A DNA stretch of 64,000 nucleotides from Dankookia rubra (GTDB taxonomy: Bacteria > Pseudomonadota > Alphaproteobacteria > Acetobacterales > Acetobacteraceae): positions 248,001 to 312,000 of the forward strand of contig NZ_SMSJ01000001.1 of assembly GCF_004355005.1 (NCBI RefSeq). The letters are read 5' to 3'. A program made the translations under genes and the position numbers. A model generated the notes under the pieces. It made no database searches and was not told where the DNA came from. It saw only the letters and a program-made list of their open reading frames with translations. This document shows, one piece after another, positions 44,601 to 53,681 of the stretch (position 1 is the first letter of the stretch; the number at the start of each line of letters is the position of its first letter).

Positions 44601-45566
44601 TCAGCGATGCACCACCGACCAGGCGGGCGCCCGGCCGGCGAAGACCTCCCGCAGCCAGCCCGCCGCCTCCGCCGTCGCCGTCGTGCAGCGGTCCACCTTG
44701 CCGGCCCAGAAATAGAAGCCGTGGTTCAGCCCGAGCCAGCGGGTGCAGGCGACCGTCACCCCGGCCGCGGCCAGCTTCGCCGCATAGGCCTCGCCCTCGT
44801 CGCGCAGCGGGTCGTACTCGGCGGTGGTGACCAGGGCGGGCGGCAGGCCGGCGAGGGTCGCCGCCTTGATCGGCGCGGCATGAGGATGGGCGGAGTCGCG
44901 CGCCGGGTCGGCGAGGTAGTGGCCCCAGAACCACTCCATGGTGGCGCGCGTCAGGCCGTAGCCCTCGGCATTCTCGGCATAGGAGGGCCAGCCGGGCGTG
45001 TGCCAGTCGGTGACGGGGTAGAGCAGCAGCTGGCCGATGGGCCGCGGCCCGCCCTCGTCGCGCAGCCGCAGCGCGACCACCGCCGCCAGGTTGCCCCCGG
45101 CGCTGTCGCCGCCGACCACCAGCCGGGCCGGATCGGCGCCGAGTTCGGCGGCATGCCCGGCGCACCAGCGGGTGGCGGCCAGGCAGTCCTCCGGCGCCGC
45201 GGGGAAAGGGTGTTCCGGCGCCAGCCGGTAGTCGACCGAGGCGACGACGCAGCCCGCGCCGGTGCAAAGGTTGCGGCAGATGCCGTCGTGGGTGTCGAGG
45301 CTGCAGAGCACGAAGCCGCTGCCGTGGAAGAAGACGAGCAGCGGGAAGGGCCCCTGCCCCCGCGGCGTGTAGATCCGCAGCCTCAAGGGCGCGCCCGACG
45401 GCCCGGCGATCTCCCGCTCCTCCACCCGCGCCACCTCGGCCGGCGGCGCCATGGCGGCGATGCGCGCCTCGTACTGCGCCCGCGCGGCCTCGGGGCTCAG
45501 GGTCTCGGTGCGCGGCAGGTGGCGCCCGGCGTCGAGCAGCGCCTGGATCTGCGGGTCCACCGGCAT
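44601..45566 (-). CDS. Alpha/beta hydrolase, hormone-sensitive-lipase family
   Basis: 321 residues. Oxyanion motif LLVFFHGSGFVLCSLDTHDG, YRLAPEHPFPAAPED, nucleophile VVGGDSAGGNLAAVV, Asp in AEYDPLRDEG and His in LGLNHGFYFW. One Gly of the usual HGGG is replaced by Ser. Relative of the esterase at 16011. It acts on short-chain esters; the physiological substrate is unknown. ATG at 45566 gives a standard length. Confidence 0.9.
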   Translation of the reverse strand: MPVDPQIQALLDAGRHLPRTETLSPEAARAQYEARIAAMAPPAEVARVEEREIAGPSGAPLRLRIYTPRGQGPFPLLVFFHGSGFVLCSLDTHDGICRNLCTGAGCVVASVDYRLAPEHPFPAAPEDCLAATRWCAGHAAELGADPARLVVGGDSAGGNLAAVVALRLRDEGGPRPIGQLLLYPVTDWHTPGWPSYAENAEGYGLTRATMEWFWGHYLADPARDSAHPHAAPIKAATLAGLPPALVTTAEYDPLRDEGEAYAAKLAAAGVTVACTRWLGLNHGFYFWAGKVDRCTTATAEAAGWLREVFAGRAPAWSVVHR

Positions 45567-45622
45567 GGTCGTCTCTCCCAAGGCTTCGGCGGGAGCGTGG
45601 CGCAGGCAGCGCCGGGCGACAA

Positions 45623-46090
45623 CTACCGCGCCTTGACCGGCCGGCGCCCGTGGCTGTCCTGCGGCACGCCCTTGCCGAGCGACATGTGGCTGTGCACCCC
45701 GACCCAGCGCCCGTCCGGCTGCCGCGCCATCACGATGGTCGCCCGGCCCGGCCGCGGGAAGGCCGTGCCGTCCGGGTGGAAGCCGGTGCTGGTCCAGGGC
45801 GTGACCGCCACCGCCATGGCGCCGTCGGGCGAGGCCAGCACCTCGGTATTCGCCAGGTCGAAGGCGAAGTCCGCGGTGCGCGGCCAGACATTGTCCCATT
45901 GCGTGTCGGTCCAGGCCTGCCGGCTGCGGACCAGCTCCTGGAAGGTGCCGAAGATGACGATGGCGTCGTGCCAGAAGGGATAGGCCGAGGCGTAGTCCAC
46001 CTCCCGCACGCAGGCGGCGAAACGGGCGAGCCAGTCCTTGATGGCGGCCGTCGTCGCCGCATCGGCCTCCGGCAGGGGAAGGTTCGGCAT
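45623..46090 (-). CDS. SnoaL/NTF2-like nuclear-transport-factor-2 fold protein
   Basis: 155 residues, a cone-shaped NTF2-like domain: a helical opening (IKDWLARFAACVREVDYASA), then SYPFWHDAIVIFGTFQELVR-like sequence with conserved W/H, and the closing strand RWVGVHSHMSLGKG. Members act as small-molecule isomerases, cyclases or association domains. Its ATG overlaps the coq7 stop (ATGA), so it is third in the dsbB-coq7 operon. Function unknown. Confidence 0.75.
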   Translation of the reverse strand: MPNLPLPEADAATTAAIKDWLARFAACVREVDYASAYPFWHDAIVIFGTFQELVRSRQAWTDTQWDNVWPRTADFAFDLANTEVLASPDGAMAVAVTPWTSTGFHPDGTAFPRPGRATIVMARQPDGRWVGVHSHMSLGKGVPQDSHGRRPVKAR

Positions 46091-46644
46091 CAGACCCGCT
46101 CGCTGACCTTGATCGCCAGCTTGCAGCCGGCCTTGATCGCCGCGCTCAGCACCCGGTAGCCCGGCGTCAGCTCGGCCTCGTGCTCGAGGCCGGTGTCGCG
46201 GTGCTCCAGCTCCTCGGCGCGGAACTGCTCCACCTTGCCGCGCAGCTCCGCCTCGTCCTCGCCGAGCGCGGCCTCCTGTGCCTGGTAGTGCTCGTCGATC
46301 GCCTCCTCCACCGCGACGGTGCAGGCCATCGCCGCGCGGTGGCCGAGCAGCGCCGTCGCCGCGCCGAGCGCGAAGCCGGCCACGTGCCAGACCGGCAGCA
46401 GCGCGGTCGGCCGCACCCGGCGCCTGGAGATCAGCCCGGTGAAGGTGTCGAGGTGCTCCTGCTCCTGCGCCTGCATGTGGCGGATGATCGGCTCCCATTT
46501 CGTGCCGCGCAGCACCGCCAGCTGGCCCTGGTAGATGCGCTTGGCGCCGTACTCGCCGGCATGGTCGACGCGGATCACCCGCTCGACATACTGGCGGGCG
46601 GTCAGGTCGCCGGGCAGGCGGCCCTCGGCGGTCTTGCGGGTCAT
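46090..46644 (-). CDS. coq7: Demethoxyubiquinone hydroxylase (COQ7 family)
   Basis: 184 residues. Di-iron monooxygenase that hydroxylates demethoxyubiquinone in ubiquinone synthesis at the membrane. The two ExxH helical motifs are MQAQEQEHLDTF and FRAEELEHRDTGLE, with further ligands in VDHAGEYGAKRIYQGQ and VEEAIDEHYQAQ. It is the alphaproteobacterial replacement for UbiF. ATGA overlaps link it to dsbB upstream and the SnoaL-like gene downstream. Confidence 0.95.
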   Translation of the reverse strand: MTRKTAEGRLPGDLTARQYVERVIRVDHAGEYGAKRIYQGQLAVLRGTKWEPIIRHMQAQEQEHLDTFTGLISRRRVRPTALLPVWHVAGFALGAATALLGHRAAMACTVAVEEAIDEHYQAQEAALGEDEAELRGKVEQFRAEELEHRDTGLEHEAELTPGYRVLSAAIKAGCKLAIKVSERV

Positions 46645-47117
46645 GGTATGGCTCCTCTCCGCCAGAAGATGAGGCCGAGCCCCGAAAGGCCAAGCGCATA
46701 GAGCAGGTTCATCGCCGCCATCGAGACCGGCAGGCCGGCGACCAGGTAGGTCGGCGCGTCGCAGGGCTTGGACGGCGCCGCCGAGAGCGACTTCAGCATG
46801 TCGTCCACGCTGCCGCCGAGCGTCGCCCGCGGCGCCTGGCAGCCCGGCAGGGGCGAGGGCCACCAGCCCTGCTCGACGCCGACATGGAAGGCCGCCACCG
46901 CGCCCGAGGCCAGCACGGCGAGGATCGCGGCGCCGGCCAGCAGCCGCCGGGCGCGCGGGACGGCCGCCGCCGCCAGGGCCAGGACCGCCGCGACCCAATA
47001 GGGCCAGCGCTGCCACATGCAGAGCTCGCAGGGTGCGATGCCCCAGATCCCCTCGCTGGCCCGGGCGAAGAGCGGCGCGGCGGCGGCGAGCCCCGCGAAA
47101 AGCAGCATCGGCAGCAT
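46641..47117 (-). CDS. dsbB: Disulfide bond formation protein DsbB
   Basis: 158 residues with four predicted membrane helices. It re-oxidises DsbA using ubiquinone. The first active-site pair is CELC in GIAPCELCMWQRWPYWVA; the second pair is in PLPGCQAPRA and PSKPCDAPT within the periplasmic loop. It is upstream of and coupled to coq7, pairing a quinone user with a quinone synthesis gene. ATG at 47117 is short of a long N-terminus but complete for the fold. Confidence 0.92.
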   Translation of the reverse strand: MLPMLLFAGLAAAAPLFARASEGIWGIAPCELCMWQRWPYWVAAVLALAAAAVPRARRLLAGAAILAVLASGAVAAFHVGVEQGWWPSPLPGCQAPRATLGGSVDDMLKSLSAAPSKPCDAPTYLVAGLPVSMAAMNLLYALGLSGLGLIFWRRGAIP

Positions 47118-47220
47118 GCCGCCTTTCTCCCCTGCCCCCGGCGGCGGCGCAACCCGGCGCGGCTTGGGACGCGGCGCCGGCCGATGCTAGGCTGGCGCGA
47201 ACAGGGACGGGGAATGCGCC

Positions 47221-47847
47221 ATGCTGAAGATCTGGGGCCGGGCGAGCTCGAGCAACGTGATGAAGGTGCTCTGGCTCTGCGAGGAGCTGTCGATCCCCTG
47301 CGAGCGGATCGATGCCGGCGGCGCCTTCGGCCGCACCACGGAGCCCTTCTACCTCGCGATGAACCCGAACAGCCGGGTGCCGACCATCGAGGAGCCGGAC
47401 GGCTATTCGCTCTGGGAGAGCAACTCGATCCTCCGCTACCTCGTCGCCTCGCGGAAGCCGGGCGACCCGGTCCACCCGACCGCGCCCAAGCTCCGCGGCG
47501 AGGTCGAGCGCTGGATGGACTGGCAGCTGGCGACGCTCTCGGGGCCGATGACCACGATCTTCTTCACCTTTGTCCGCACCCCCGAGGCGCAGCGCGACAT
47601 GGCCGCCGCCGCCCGGGCGCGCGACGAGGCCGAGGCGCTCTGGCACATCGTCGACCGGCAGCTGCAGGGGCGGGACTACGTCGCGGGCGGCTTCTCGCTG
47701 GCCGAGATCGCGCTCGGCCCCTACCTGCACCGCTGGTTCGCCCTGCCGGTCGAGCGGGCGCCGATGCCGAACCTCGAAGGCCTCTATGCCCGGCTCCGCG
47801 CGCAGCATCCGGGCTTCGCCGCGCACGTCGCCGTGGAGATGAGCTGA
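47221..47847 (+). CDS. Glutathione S-transferase family protein (first of tandem pair)
   Basis: 208 residues. N-terminal thioredoxin-like domain KIWGRASSSNVMKVLWLCEE with the active Ser region, then NPNSRVPTIEE (cis-Pro) and WESNSILRYL for glutathione binding. The C-terminal helical domain contains VAGGFSLAEIALGPYLHRW. It conjugates glutathione to electrophiles or reduces peroxides. It is followed after one base by a close paralogue. Confidence 0.9.
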   Translation: MLKIWGRASSSNVMKVLWLCEELSIPCERIDAGGAFGRTTEPFYLAMNPNSRVPTIEEPDGYSLWESNSILRYLVASRKPGDPVHPTAPKLRGEVERWMDWQLATLSGPMTTIFFTFVRTPEAQRDMAAAARARDEAEALWHIVDRQLQGRDYVAGGFSLAEIALGPYLHRWFALPVERAPMPNLEGLYARLRAQHPGFAAHVAVEMS

Positions 47848-47848
47848 G

Positions 47849-48481
47849 ATGGCGCAGCTGCTCACCGTCTGGGGCCGGGCCAGCTCGGTCAACGTCATGA
47901 AGGTGCTCTGGCTGCTGGACGAGCTGGCCATCCCCTTCGACCGGATCGAGGCCGGGGGCGCCTTCGGCCGCACCCGCGACCCCGACTATGCCGCGATGAA
48001 CCCCAATGCGACGGTGCCGACCCTGGTGATGCCGCACGGCTACTCGCTGTGGGAGAGCCATTCGATCCTGCGCTACCTTTGCCGCACCCAGCCCGGCGGC
48101 AATGCCTTCTACTGCGAGGCGCCCGAAGCGCGGGCGGACGTCGAGCGCTGGATGGACTGGACGCTGGCCTCGATGAACGAGCCGATGCGGGTGGTCTTCT
48201 GGGCCCTGGTCCGCACCCCGGAGGCCGAGCGCGACATGGCCGCGGTGGCGCGGGCGCGCGACGCGGCCGAGCGACTGTGGCGGATCGCCGAGGCGCAACT
48301 CGCGGGGCGCGACTTCATCGCCGGCGACTTCAGCATCGCCGACATGGCGCTCGGCGGCTTCCTGCACCGCTGGTACGCCCTGCCGATCGAGCGGGCCGGG
48401 CTGCCGCGGCTGCGCGGCTGGTACGAGCGGCTGCTGGACCGGCCGGCCTACCGGAAGCACGTGGCGGTGCCGCTGACCTGA
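47849..48481 (+). CDS. Glutathione S-transferase family protein (second of tandem pair)
   Basis: 210 residues, clearly duplicated from its neighbour: TVWGRASSVNVMKVLWLLDE, MNPNATVPTLVMPHG, WESHSILRYLCRTQPGG and FIAGDFSIADMALGGFLHRW align almost throughout. It starts one base after the first gene's stop, so they form one transcription unit. The two differ near the substrate pocket, suggesting separate substrates. Confidence 0.9.
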   Translation: MAQLLTVWGRASSVNVMKVLWLLDELAIPFDRIEAGGAFGRTRDPDYAAMNPNATVPTLVMPHGYSLWESHSILRYLCRTQPGGNAFYCEAPEARADVERWMDWTLASMNEPMRVVFWALVRTPEAERDMAAVARARDAAERLWRIAEAQLAGRDFIAGDFSIADMALGGFLHRWYALPIERAGLPRLRGWYERLLDRPAYRKHVAVPLT

Positions 48482-49004
48482 GCGGCGAAGCCTTGCCCCG
48501 GCGCGGGCCGCGGTTTCAGCTTGTTCTGAGGACTATATTCCTTTTATCCTGCCGCGTTGTGGTTCGGAGGCCGGCGCATGATAGGATCCGCATCCCCGCA
48601 CAGCCGCGCCGGCCTGCCCGTCCGCGCCTCGGGCTTTGTCCGAAACCGCCGATCCCGCGCCGCGCCGGACCCGGGATGCAGCGCGGCGCCGCGGCCTTCG
48701 GCGGGGTGGCCCGCCGCAGCGGCGCCATGATGCCTCGCGGGACTTTGTCCGAAAACGCGAATCCCGGGCCGGCCGGCGGCCTCGCGGTGCCGGCCGGGTG
48801 CCGCGGCAACCCCGGCGGCAGCCGCGCGCTCGGGATGTCGCGGAGCGAACAGTTTACCCCGGCAGTCGGTTGGCAGGATCCGGCGGCGCCTGCAGTTATC
48901 CTTCGGAAAGGTTATGCCGCCATCGGCGTCCAGCCGCCGTACCGCCAGAACACCTGCTGCTCCCGCATGGCGCCGGATGCGGCGCTTGCCCGAGGGATGC
49001 CGCG
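48482..49004. other. 523-base intergenic region upstream of kaiC-like gene
   Basis: No convincing gene on either strand. It contains an AT-rich patch at about 48515-48550 with a possible sigma-70-like pair (TTGTTC, 17 bases, TTATCC), two copies of a palindrome-bearing repeat (48625-48767), and the leader of the kaiC-like gene. Long leaders of this kind suggest layered regulation of the KaiC/kinase pair. Confidence 0.45.
48625..48767. repeat. Two direct repeats with core CTTTGTCCGAAA
   Basis: Copy 1 (about 48625-48656) and copy 2 (about 48732-48767) share GCCTCG-GGG-CTTTGTCCGAAA followed by CGC and ATCCCG, with few differences, about 109 bases apart. Copy 2 contains a perfect small palindrome GGACTTTGTCC; copy 1 has one mismatch. 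They could be regulator sites or ends of a decayed small element. Confidence 0.5.
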
Positions 49005-50507
49005 ATGACCCCCGACCCCGGTCCTCCCCGCAGCAAGGCGCGCTTCGGCGTCGCCGGGCTCGACGACGTCCTGGCCGGCGGCCTGGCACCGGGCCGGGTC
49101 TATCTGCTGGAGGGCAATCCCGGCACCGGCAAGACCACCATTGCCCTGCAATTCCTGCAGGAAGGTGCCGCGCGCGGCGAGCGCGGGCTCTATGTGACCT
49201 TGTCCGAATCGGAGGCCGAACTGCGCGACGGCGCCGCCTCGCATGGCTGGTCGCTGCGGCCGGAGATCAGCGTCTTCGAGCTGGTGCCGCCCGAGAGCCT
49301 GCTCGATGCCGACCAGCAGCAAAGCCTGCTCTATTCCTCCGACCTCGAGCTCGGCGAGACCACGCGGCTGGTCTTCGAGGCGGTGGAGCGCAACCGGCCG
49401 TCCCGCGTCGTGCTCGACAGCCTCTCCGAGATCCGCCTGCTGGCGCAGAGCTCGCTCCGCTACCGCCGGCAGATCCTGGCGATGAAGCACTACTTCGCCC
49501 GGCACGGCGCCACCGTGCTGATGCTCGACGACCTCACCACCGATGCCCAGGACAAGACCGTGCACAGCGTGGCGCATGGCGTGATCCGGCTGGAGGAGCT
49601 GGCGCCCTCCTACGGCGCCGAGCGCCGGCGGCTGCGGGTCATCAAGTACCGCGGCCAGGCCTATCGCGGCGGCTTCCACGACTTCGCCATCGAGACCGGC
49701 GGGGTGCGGGTCTTTCCCCGCCTGGTCGCCGCCGAGCACCGCGTCGCCTTCACCCGCAGCCGGCAGGGCAGCGGCATCGTCGAACTGGACCAGATCCTCG
49801 GTGGCGGGGTGGAGCGCGGCTCGAGCACGCTGCTGCTCGGCCCGGCCGGGTCGGGCAAGTCGCTGCTCACCCTGCAGTTCATCGCCGCCACCGTGGCGCG
49901 CGGCGAGAAGGCGGCGCTCTTCGTCTTCGACGAGGAAGTCGGCTTGCTGACCGACCGGGCGAAGGCGATGGGCCTCGACCTCGCGGCGATGCGGAACGCC
50001 GGGGGACTGCTGCTGGAACAGGTGGATGCGGCCGAGCTGTCGCCCGGCGAATTCGCCCACCGGGTCCGGCACAGCGTGAACTCCGCCGGCATCCGCACGG
50101 TCGTCATCGACAGCCTGAACGGCTACCAGGCCGCCATGCCGGACGAACGCGACCTCATCCTGCACATCCACGAATTGCTGCAATACCTGAACCGGCAGGG
50201 CACCACGACATTCCTGCCGATCGCTCAGCATGGGTTGGTCGGCGACATGAAGGCACCTGTCGACGTCACCTACCTCGCGGATACCGTCGTCCTGCTGCGC
50301 TACTTCGAGGCGGTGGGCCGGGTGCGCCGCGCCATCTCGGTGATCAAGAAGCGCGGCGGCGCGCATGAAGACACGATCCGCGAATTCCGCATCGACGGGC
50401 GGGGGATCACCATCGGCGCGCCGCTCGACAGCTTCCAGGGCGTGCTGCGCGGGGTGCCGGTCTATATCGGCACCAGCGGCCCGCTGCTCGACGACCTGCC
50501 GGCGTGA
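49005..50507 (+). CDS. kaiC: KaiC-like dual RecA-domain ATPase
   Basis: 500 residues, two tandem KaiC/RecA domains. Walker A motifs are EGNPGTGKTTIALQFLQEG (N domain) and LGPAGSGKSLLTLQF (C domain); each has Walker B-type segments (RVVLDSLSEIRLL and TVVIDSLNGYQAA). The C-terminal segment VDVTYLADTVVLLRYFEAVG aligns with the cyanobacterial phosphosite region, with Ser431 replaced by Thr and Thr432 by Tyr. No kaiA or kaiB is nearby. It overlaps the hybrid kinase gene by GTGA, so the two probably form a signalling pair as in other non-cyanobacterial KaiC systems. Confidence 0.9.
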   Translation: MTPDPGPPRSKARFGVAGLDDVLAGGLAPGRVYLLEGNPGTGKTTIALQFLQEGAARGERGLYVTLSESEAELRDGAASHGWSLRPEISVFELVPPESLLDADQQQSLLYSSDLELGETTRLVFEAVERNRPSRVVLDSLSEIRLLAQSSLRYRRQILAMKHYFARHGATVLMLDDLTTDAQDKTVHSVAHGVIRLEELAPSYGAERRRLRVIKYRGQAYRGGFHDFAIETGGVRVFPRLVAAEHRVAFTRSRQGSGIVELDQILGGGVERGSSTLLLGPAGSGKSLLTLQFIAATVARGEKAALFVFDEEVGLLTDRAKAMGLDLAAMRNAGGLLLEQVDAAELSPGEFAHRVRHSVNSAGIRTVVIDSLNGYQAAMPDERDLILHIHELLQYLNRQGTTTFLPIAQHGLVGDMKAPVDVTYLADTVVLLRYFEAVGRVRRAISVIKKRGGAHEDTIREFRIDGRGITIGAPLDSFQGVLRGVPVYIGTSGPLLDDLPA

Positions 50508-52321
50508 CGGCGCCCACGCCCTTCCAGGCCCTGCCCCCGGCCAACGGCGCAGCGCCGGCCGATGCCCAGGCCGAACGGGCGCTGGTCCTGGCGCCGCGCG
50601 GCCGCGACGCGCCGCTCGCCGCGGCGCTGCTGCAGGAGGCTGGGATCGCCGCCGAGCCCGTTGGCGGCGTGTCGGCGCTGCTGGCGGCGATGCAGGGCGG
50701 CGCCGGCCTGGCGGTGGTGGCCGAGGAGGCCTTCCGCGATGTCGACCTCGCCCCGCTGGCGGCGCTGCTCGCGGAGCAGCCGCCCTGGTCCGACTTCCCC
50801 TTCGTGCTGCTGACCGGCCGCGGCGGCGGGCCGGAGCGCAATCCGGCGGCGGTGCGGCTCTGGGGCGTGCTGGGCAACGTCTCCTTCCTCGAGCGGCCCT
50901 TCCACCCGACCACGCTGGTCAGCGTGGTCCGCGCCGCGCTGCGCGGCCGCCACCGGCAATACGAGGCGCGCGCCCGGCTGGAGGAGGTCCGCCGCGGCGA
51001 GGAGGCGCTGCAGCGCGCCAATGCCATGCTGGAGGAACGCGTCGCCGAGCGGACCCGCGCGCTCAGCGAGGCCTACGACCTGCTGACCGTGCAGATGGCC
51101 GAGCGCGAGCGGGTCGAGGCGCAGCTCCGGCAGTCGCAGAAGGTGGAGGCGATCGGCCAGCTCACCGGCGGCGTCGCGCACGACTTCAACAACCTGCTGA
51201 TGGCGGTGCTCGGCAACCTGTCGCTGCTGCGCAAGCGGCTGCCGCCGGATGACGCGCGCAGCCATCGGCTGATCGAGGGCGCGGTGCAGGGCGCCCAGCG
51301 CGGCGCGGCACTGACCCAGCGGCTGCTGGCCTTCGCGCGCCGCCAGGACCTGCGGCCCGAGCCGGTGGACCTCGCCGCGCTGGTCGAGGGGATGGGCGAC
51401 CTGCTGCGGCGCTCGCTCGGGCCGCGGGTCGAGCTGGCGGTCGAGGCCGCGGCGGGGCTGCCCAAGGCGATGGCGGATCCCAACCAGCTCGAGCTCGCGC
51501 TGCTGAACCTCGCGGTCAATGCGCGGGACGCGATGCCGGAGGGCGGGCGGCTGACCATCCGGCTCGATGCCGTGGCGCCGGATGCGGTCCCGAGCCTGGC
51601 CGGCACCGCGGCCTGCTACCTGCGGCTGCGGGTCGCGGATACCGGGACCGGGATGGACGCGGCGACGCTGGCCCGCGCCGTGGAGCCCTTCTTCTCGACC
51701 AAGCCGGTCGGCCAGGGCACCGGCCTCGGGCTCTCGATGGCGCATGGCGTGGCGCGGCAGCTCGGCGGCGACCTGCGGCTGAGCAGCACCCCCGGCGAGG
51801 GCACCACGGCCGAGCTGCTGCTGCCCGCCGCGGTCGCCGGGCCGGGCGCCGAGGCGGCGGCCGAGGCCGCGGCCGTGCCGGGCCCGGCGACGGCGGCGCC
51901 GCCCTCGCGCGTCCTGCTGGTCGACGACGACCCGCTGATCATCCGCAGCACCGCCGACATGCTGGAGGACCTGGGCCATACCGTGCTGGAAGCGGAGTCC
52001 GGCGCTAAGGCCCTGGCGCTGCTGGCGGACGGCGCGACGGTGGACCTGCTGGTGACCGACTATGCCATGCCGGGGATGACCGGGCTCGAGGTCGCGCTGG
52101 CGGCGCAGCGGCTGCGCCCCGGGCTGCAGGTCGTGCTGGCGAGCGGCTTCGTCGACCTGGCGAACGGCTCGGCACCGGCCGACCTGCCGCGGCTGACCAA
52201 GCCCTATCGGCAGGAGGAGCTGGCGCGGGTGATCGACCAGGTGCTGACCCCCGGGCCGCGCCGGCCGGGCTGCGGCGGAACGCATCCCGGCCTCGCGGAT
52301 GCGGGGCTGGCCCGGCATTGA
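50504..52321 (+). CDS. Hybrid histidine kinase with degenerate N-terminal receiver
   Basis: 605 residues with a GTG start inside the kaiC stop codon. Residues 25-145 look like a receiver domain without clear phospho-acceptor motifs. A coiled-coil (150-210) leads to HisKA with GGVAHDFNNLL (His226), then HATPase_c with NLAVNARDAMPEGG, DTGTGMD and GTGLGLSMAHGVA. A canonical receiver follows: VLLVDDDPLII, then LLVTDYAMPGMTG with the phospho-Asp, and Lys in LTKPYRQEEL. There is no membrane segment, so sensing is cytoplasmic, probably of the KaiC-like partner. Confidence 0.9.
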   Translation: MTAPTPFQALPPANGAAPADAQAERALVLAPRGRDAPLAAALLQEAGIAAEPVGGVSALLAAMQGGAGLAVVAEEAFRDVDLAPLAALLAEQPPWSDFPFVLLTGRGGGPERNPAAVRLWGVLGNVSFLERPFHPTTLVSVVRAALRGRHRQYEARARLEEVRRGEEALQRANAMLEERVAERTRALSEAYDLLTVQMAERERVEAQLRQSQKVEAIGQLTGGVAHDFNNLLMAVLGNLSLLRKRLPPDDARSHRLIEGAVQGAQRGAALTQRLLAFARRQDLRPEPVDLAALVEGMGDLLRRSLGPRVELAVEAAAGLPKAMADPNQLELALLNLAVNARDAMPEGGRLTIRLDAVAPDAVPSLAGTAACYLRLRVADTGTGMDAATLARAVEPFFSTKPVGQGTGLGLSMAHGVARQLGGDLRLSSTPGEGTTAELLLPAAVAGPGAEAAAEAAAVPGPATAAPPSRVLLVDDDPLIIRSTADMLEDLGHTVLEAESGAKALALLADGATVDLLVTDYAMPGMTGLEVALAAQRLRPGLQVVLASGFVDLANGSAPADLPRLTKPYRQEELARVIDQVLTPGPRRPGCGGTHPGLADAGLARH

Positions 52322-52334
52322 CCGCGGCGGCGGG

Positions 52335-53681
52335 TCAGGCGTCGTTGGCGCCCTCGAGCACGCCGAGGAAGGCCCGGCACCAGGCCCTGGCGCCGTCCTG
52401 GCGGACCGAGACGGCGCAGTCGTCGAAGCGGGCCCGGCGTTCCGCGCGGTTCATGCTCAGCGCCTGGTCGAGCGCTTCGGCGATCTCGTCGGGGTCAAGC
52501 GGGTTGACCAGCAGCGCGCCGGGCAGCTGCGCGACGGCACCGGCGAAGCGGGACAGCACCAGCACGCCGGGGTCGTCCGGGTCCTGCGCCGCGACGTATT
52601 CCTTGGCGACCAGGTTCATGCCGTCGCGGAGCGGCGTGACCAGCCCGACACGGGCCATGCGCATGAAGCCGGCCAGCACCGGGCGGGCGACGGCGCGGGT
52701 CATGTAGCGCAGCGGCGCCCAGTCCGGCTCGGCATAGGCGCCGTTGATGCGGCCGACCCATTCGTCGAGCTCCCGCCGCAGCGCGCGGTACTGCGCCACG
52801 TCGCCGCGGGAGACCGGGGCGACCTGCAGGTAGGTGACCCTGGAGCGGTGGCCCTTGAAGCGCGCCAGCAGCTGGCCGTAGCCGCAGAAGCGCTGCGGCA
52901 GCCCCTTGGTGTAGTCGAGGCGATCCACCCCGATGATCAGCGCGCGGTCGACCAGGGACTGGCGGAAGCGCTCGGTTTCCCGCTTGGCCATGGCCTTCTC
53001 GGCCAGCGCGGTGAAGGGCTCGGCCTCGATCCCGATGGGAAAGGCATGGACGCGGGCCGCGGCCTCGGCCTGCCCCGCCCCCGCCAGCGCCTCGCGCAGG
53101 TTGCCGGCATCGTCCTCGGTCTGCACTCCGATGACGTCGTAGGCGGCGAGGTCGGCGAGCAGTTCCTCGGCCCGCGGCAGGGCGCAGAACAGGCCGCCCG
53201 GCGGGAAGGGCACGTGCAGGAAGAAGCCGATCCGCTGCCGCCCGCCCAGGCGGCGCAGCTCGGCGGCGAAGGGAAAGAGGTGGAAGTCGTGCGCCCAGAC
53301 CGTGTCGTCGGGCCGCAGCATCGGCGCCAGCGCCGCGGCGAAGGCGGCATTCACCTTGCGGTAGCCGGCATGGTCCTCGCGCGAGAAATGCGCAAGGCCG
53401 AGCCGGTAGTGCAGCGTCGGCCAGAGCGAGCCGTTGGCGAAGCCCTGGTAGAAGCGGCGGTAGTCCTCCCGCCCCAGGTCGAGCGTCGCATAGGTGATGC
53501 GGCCGACCCTGAGCTCGGTCGGTTCCGCGGCGGTCGCCTCGGCGATCTGGCCGGACCAGCCGAACCACAGCGCCTCCCGCCGGGTCAGCGCATCCTTCAG
53601 CGCGACGGCCAGGCCACCCGCCGTGGCGCCGCGTTCCCGGGGGTTGGGGACGCGGTTGGCGACGATCACCAGGCGGTTCAC
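52335..53681 (-). CDS. otsA: Trehalose-6-phosphate synthase
   Basis: 448 residues. Joins glucose 6-phosphate and UDP-glucose. VIVANRVPNPRERGATAGGL carries the glucose-6-phosphate loop; HDFHLFPFAAELRR, FFLHVPFPPGGLF and IIGVDRLDYTKGLPQR are diagnostic GT20 motifs. The start is GTG at 53681, overlapping the otsB stop (GTGA). It ends 14 bases from the convergent hybrid kinase gene. Trehalose is an osmotic and desiccation protectant. Confidence 0.95.
   Translation of the reverse strand: MNRLVIVANRVPNPRERGATAGGLAVALKDALTRREALWFGWSGQIAEATAAEPTELRVGRITYATLDLGREDYRRFYQGFANGSLWPTLHYRLGLAHFSREDHAGYRKVNAAFAAALAPMLRPDDTVWAHDFHLFPFAAELRRLGGRQRIGFFLHVPFPPGGLFCALPRAEELLADLAAYDVIGVQTEDDAGNLREALAGAGQAEAAARVHAFPIGIEAEPFTALAEKAMAKRETERFRQSLVDRALIIGVDRLDYTKGLPQRFCGYGQLLARFKGHRSRVTYLQVAPVSRGDVAQYRALRRELDEWVGRINGAYAEPDWAPLRYMTRAVARPVLAGFMRMARVGLVTPLRDGMNLVAKEYVAAQDPDDPGVLVLSRFAGAVAQLPGALLVNPLDPDEIAEALDQALSMNRAERRARFDDCAVSVRQDGARAWCRAFLGVLEGANDA

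Noticed and set aside
49005-50507. Circadian clock operon
   Set aside because: kaiA and kaiB are absent and the phosphosite pair is changed.
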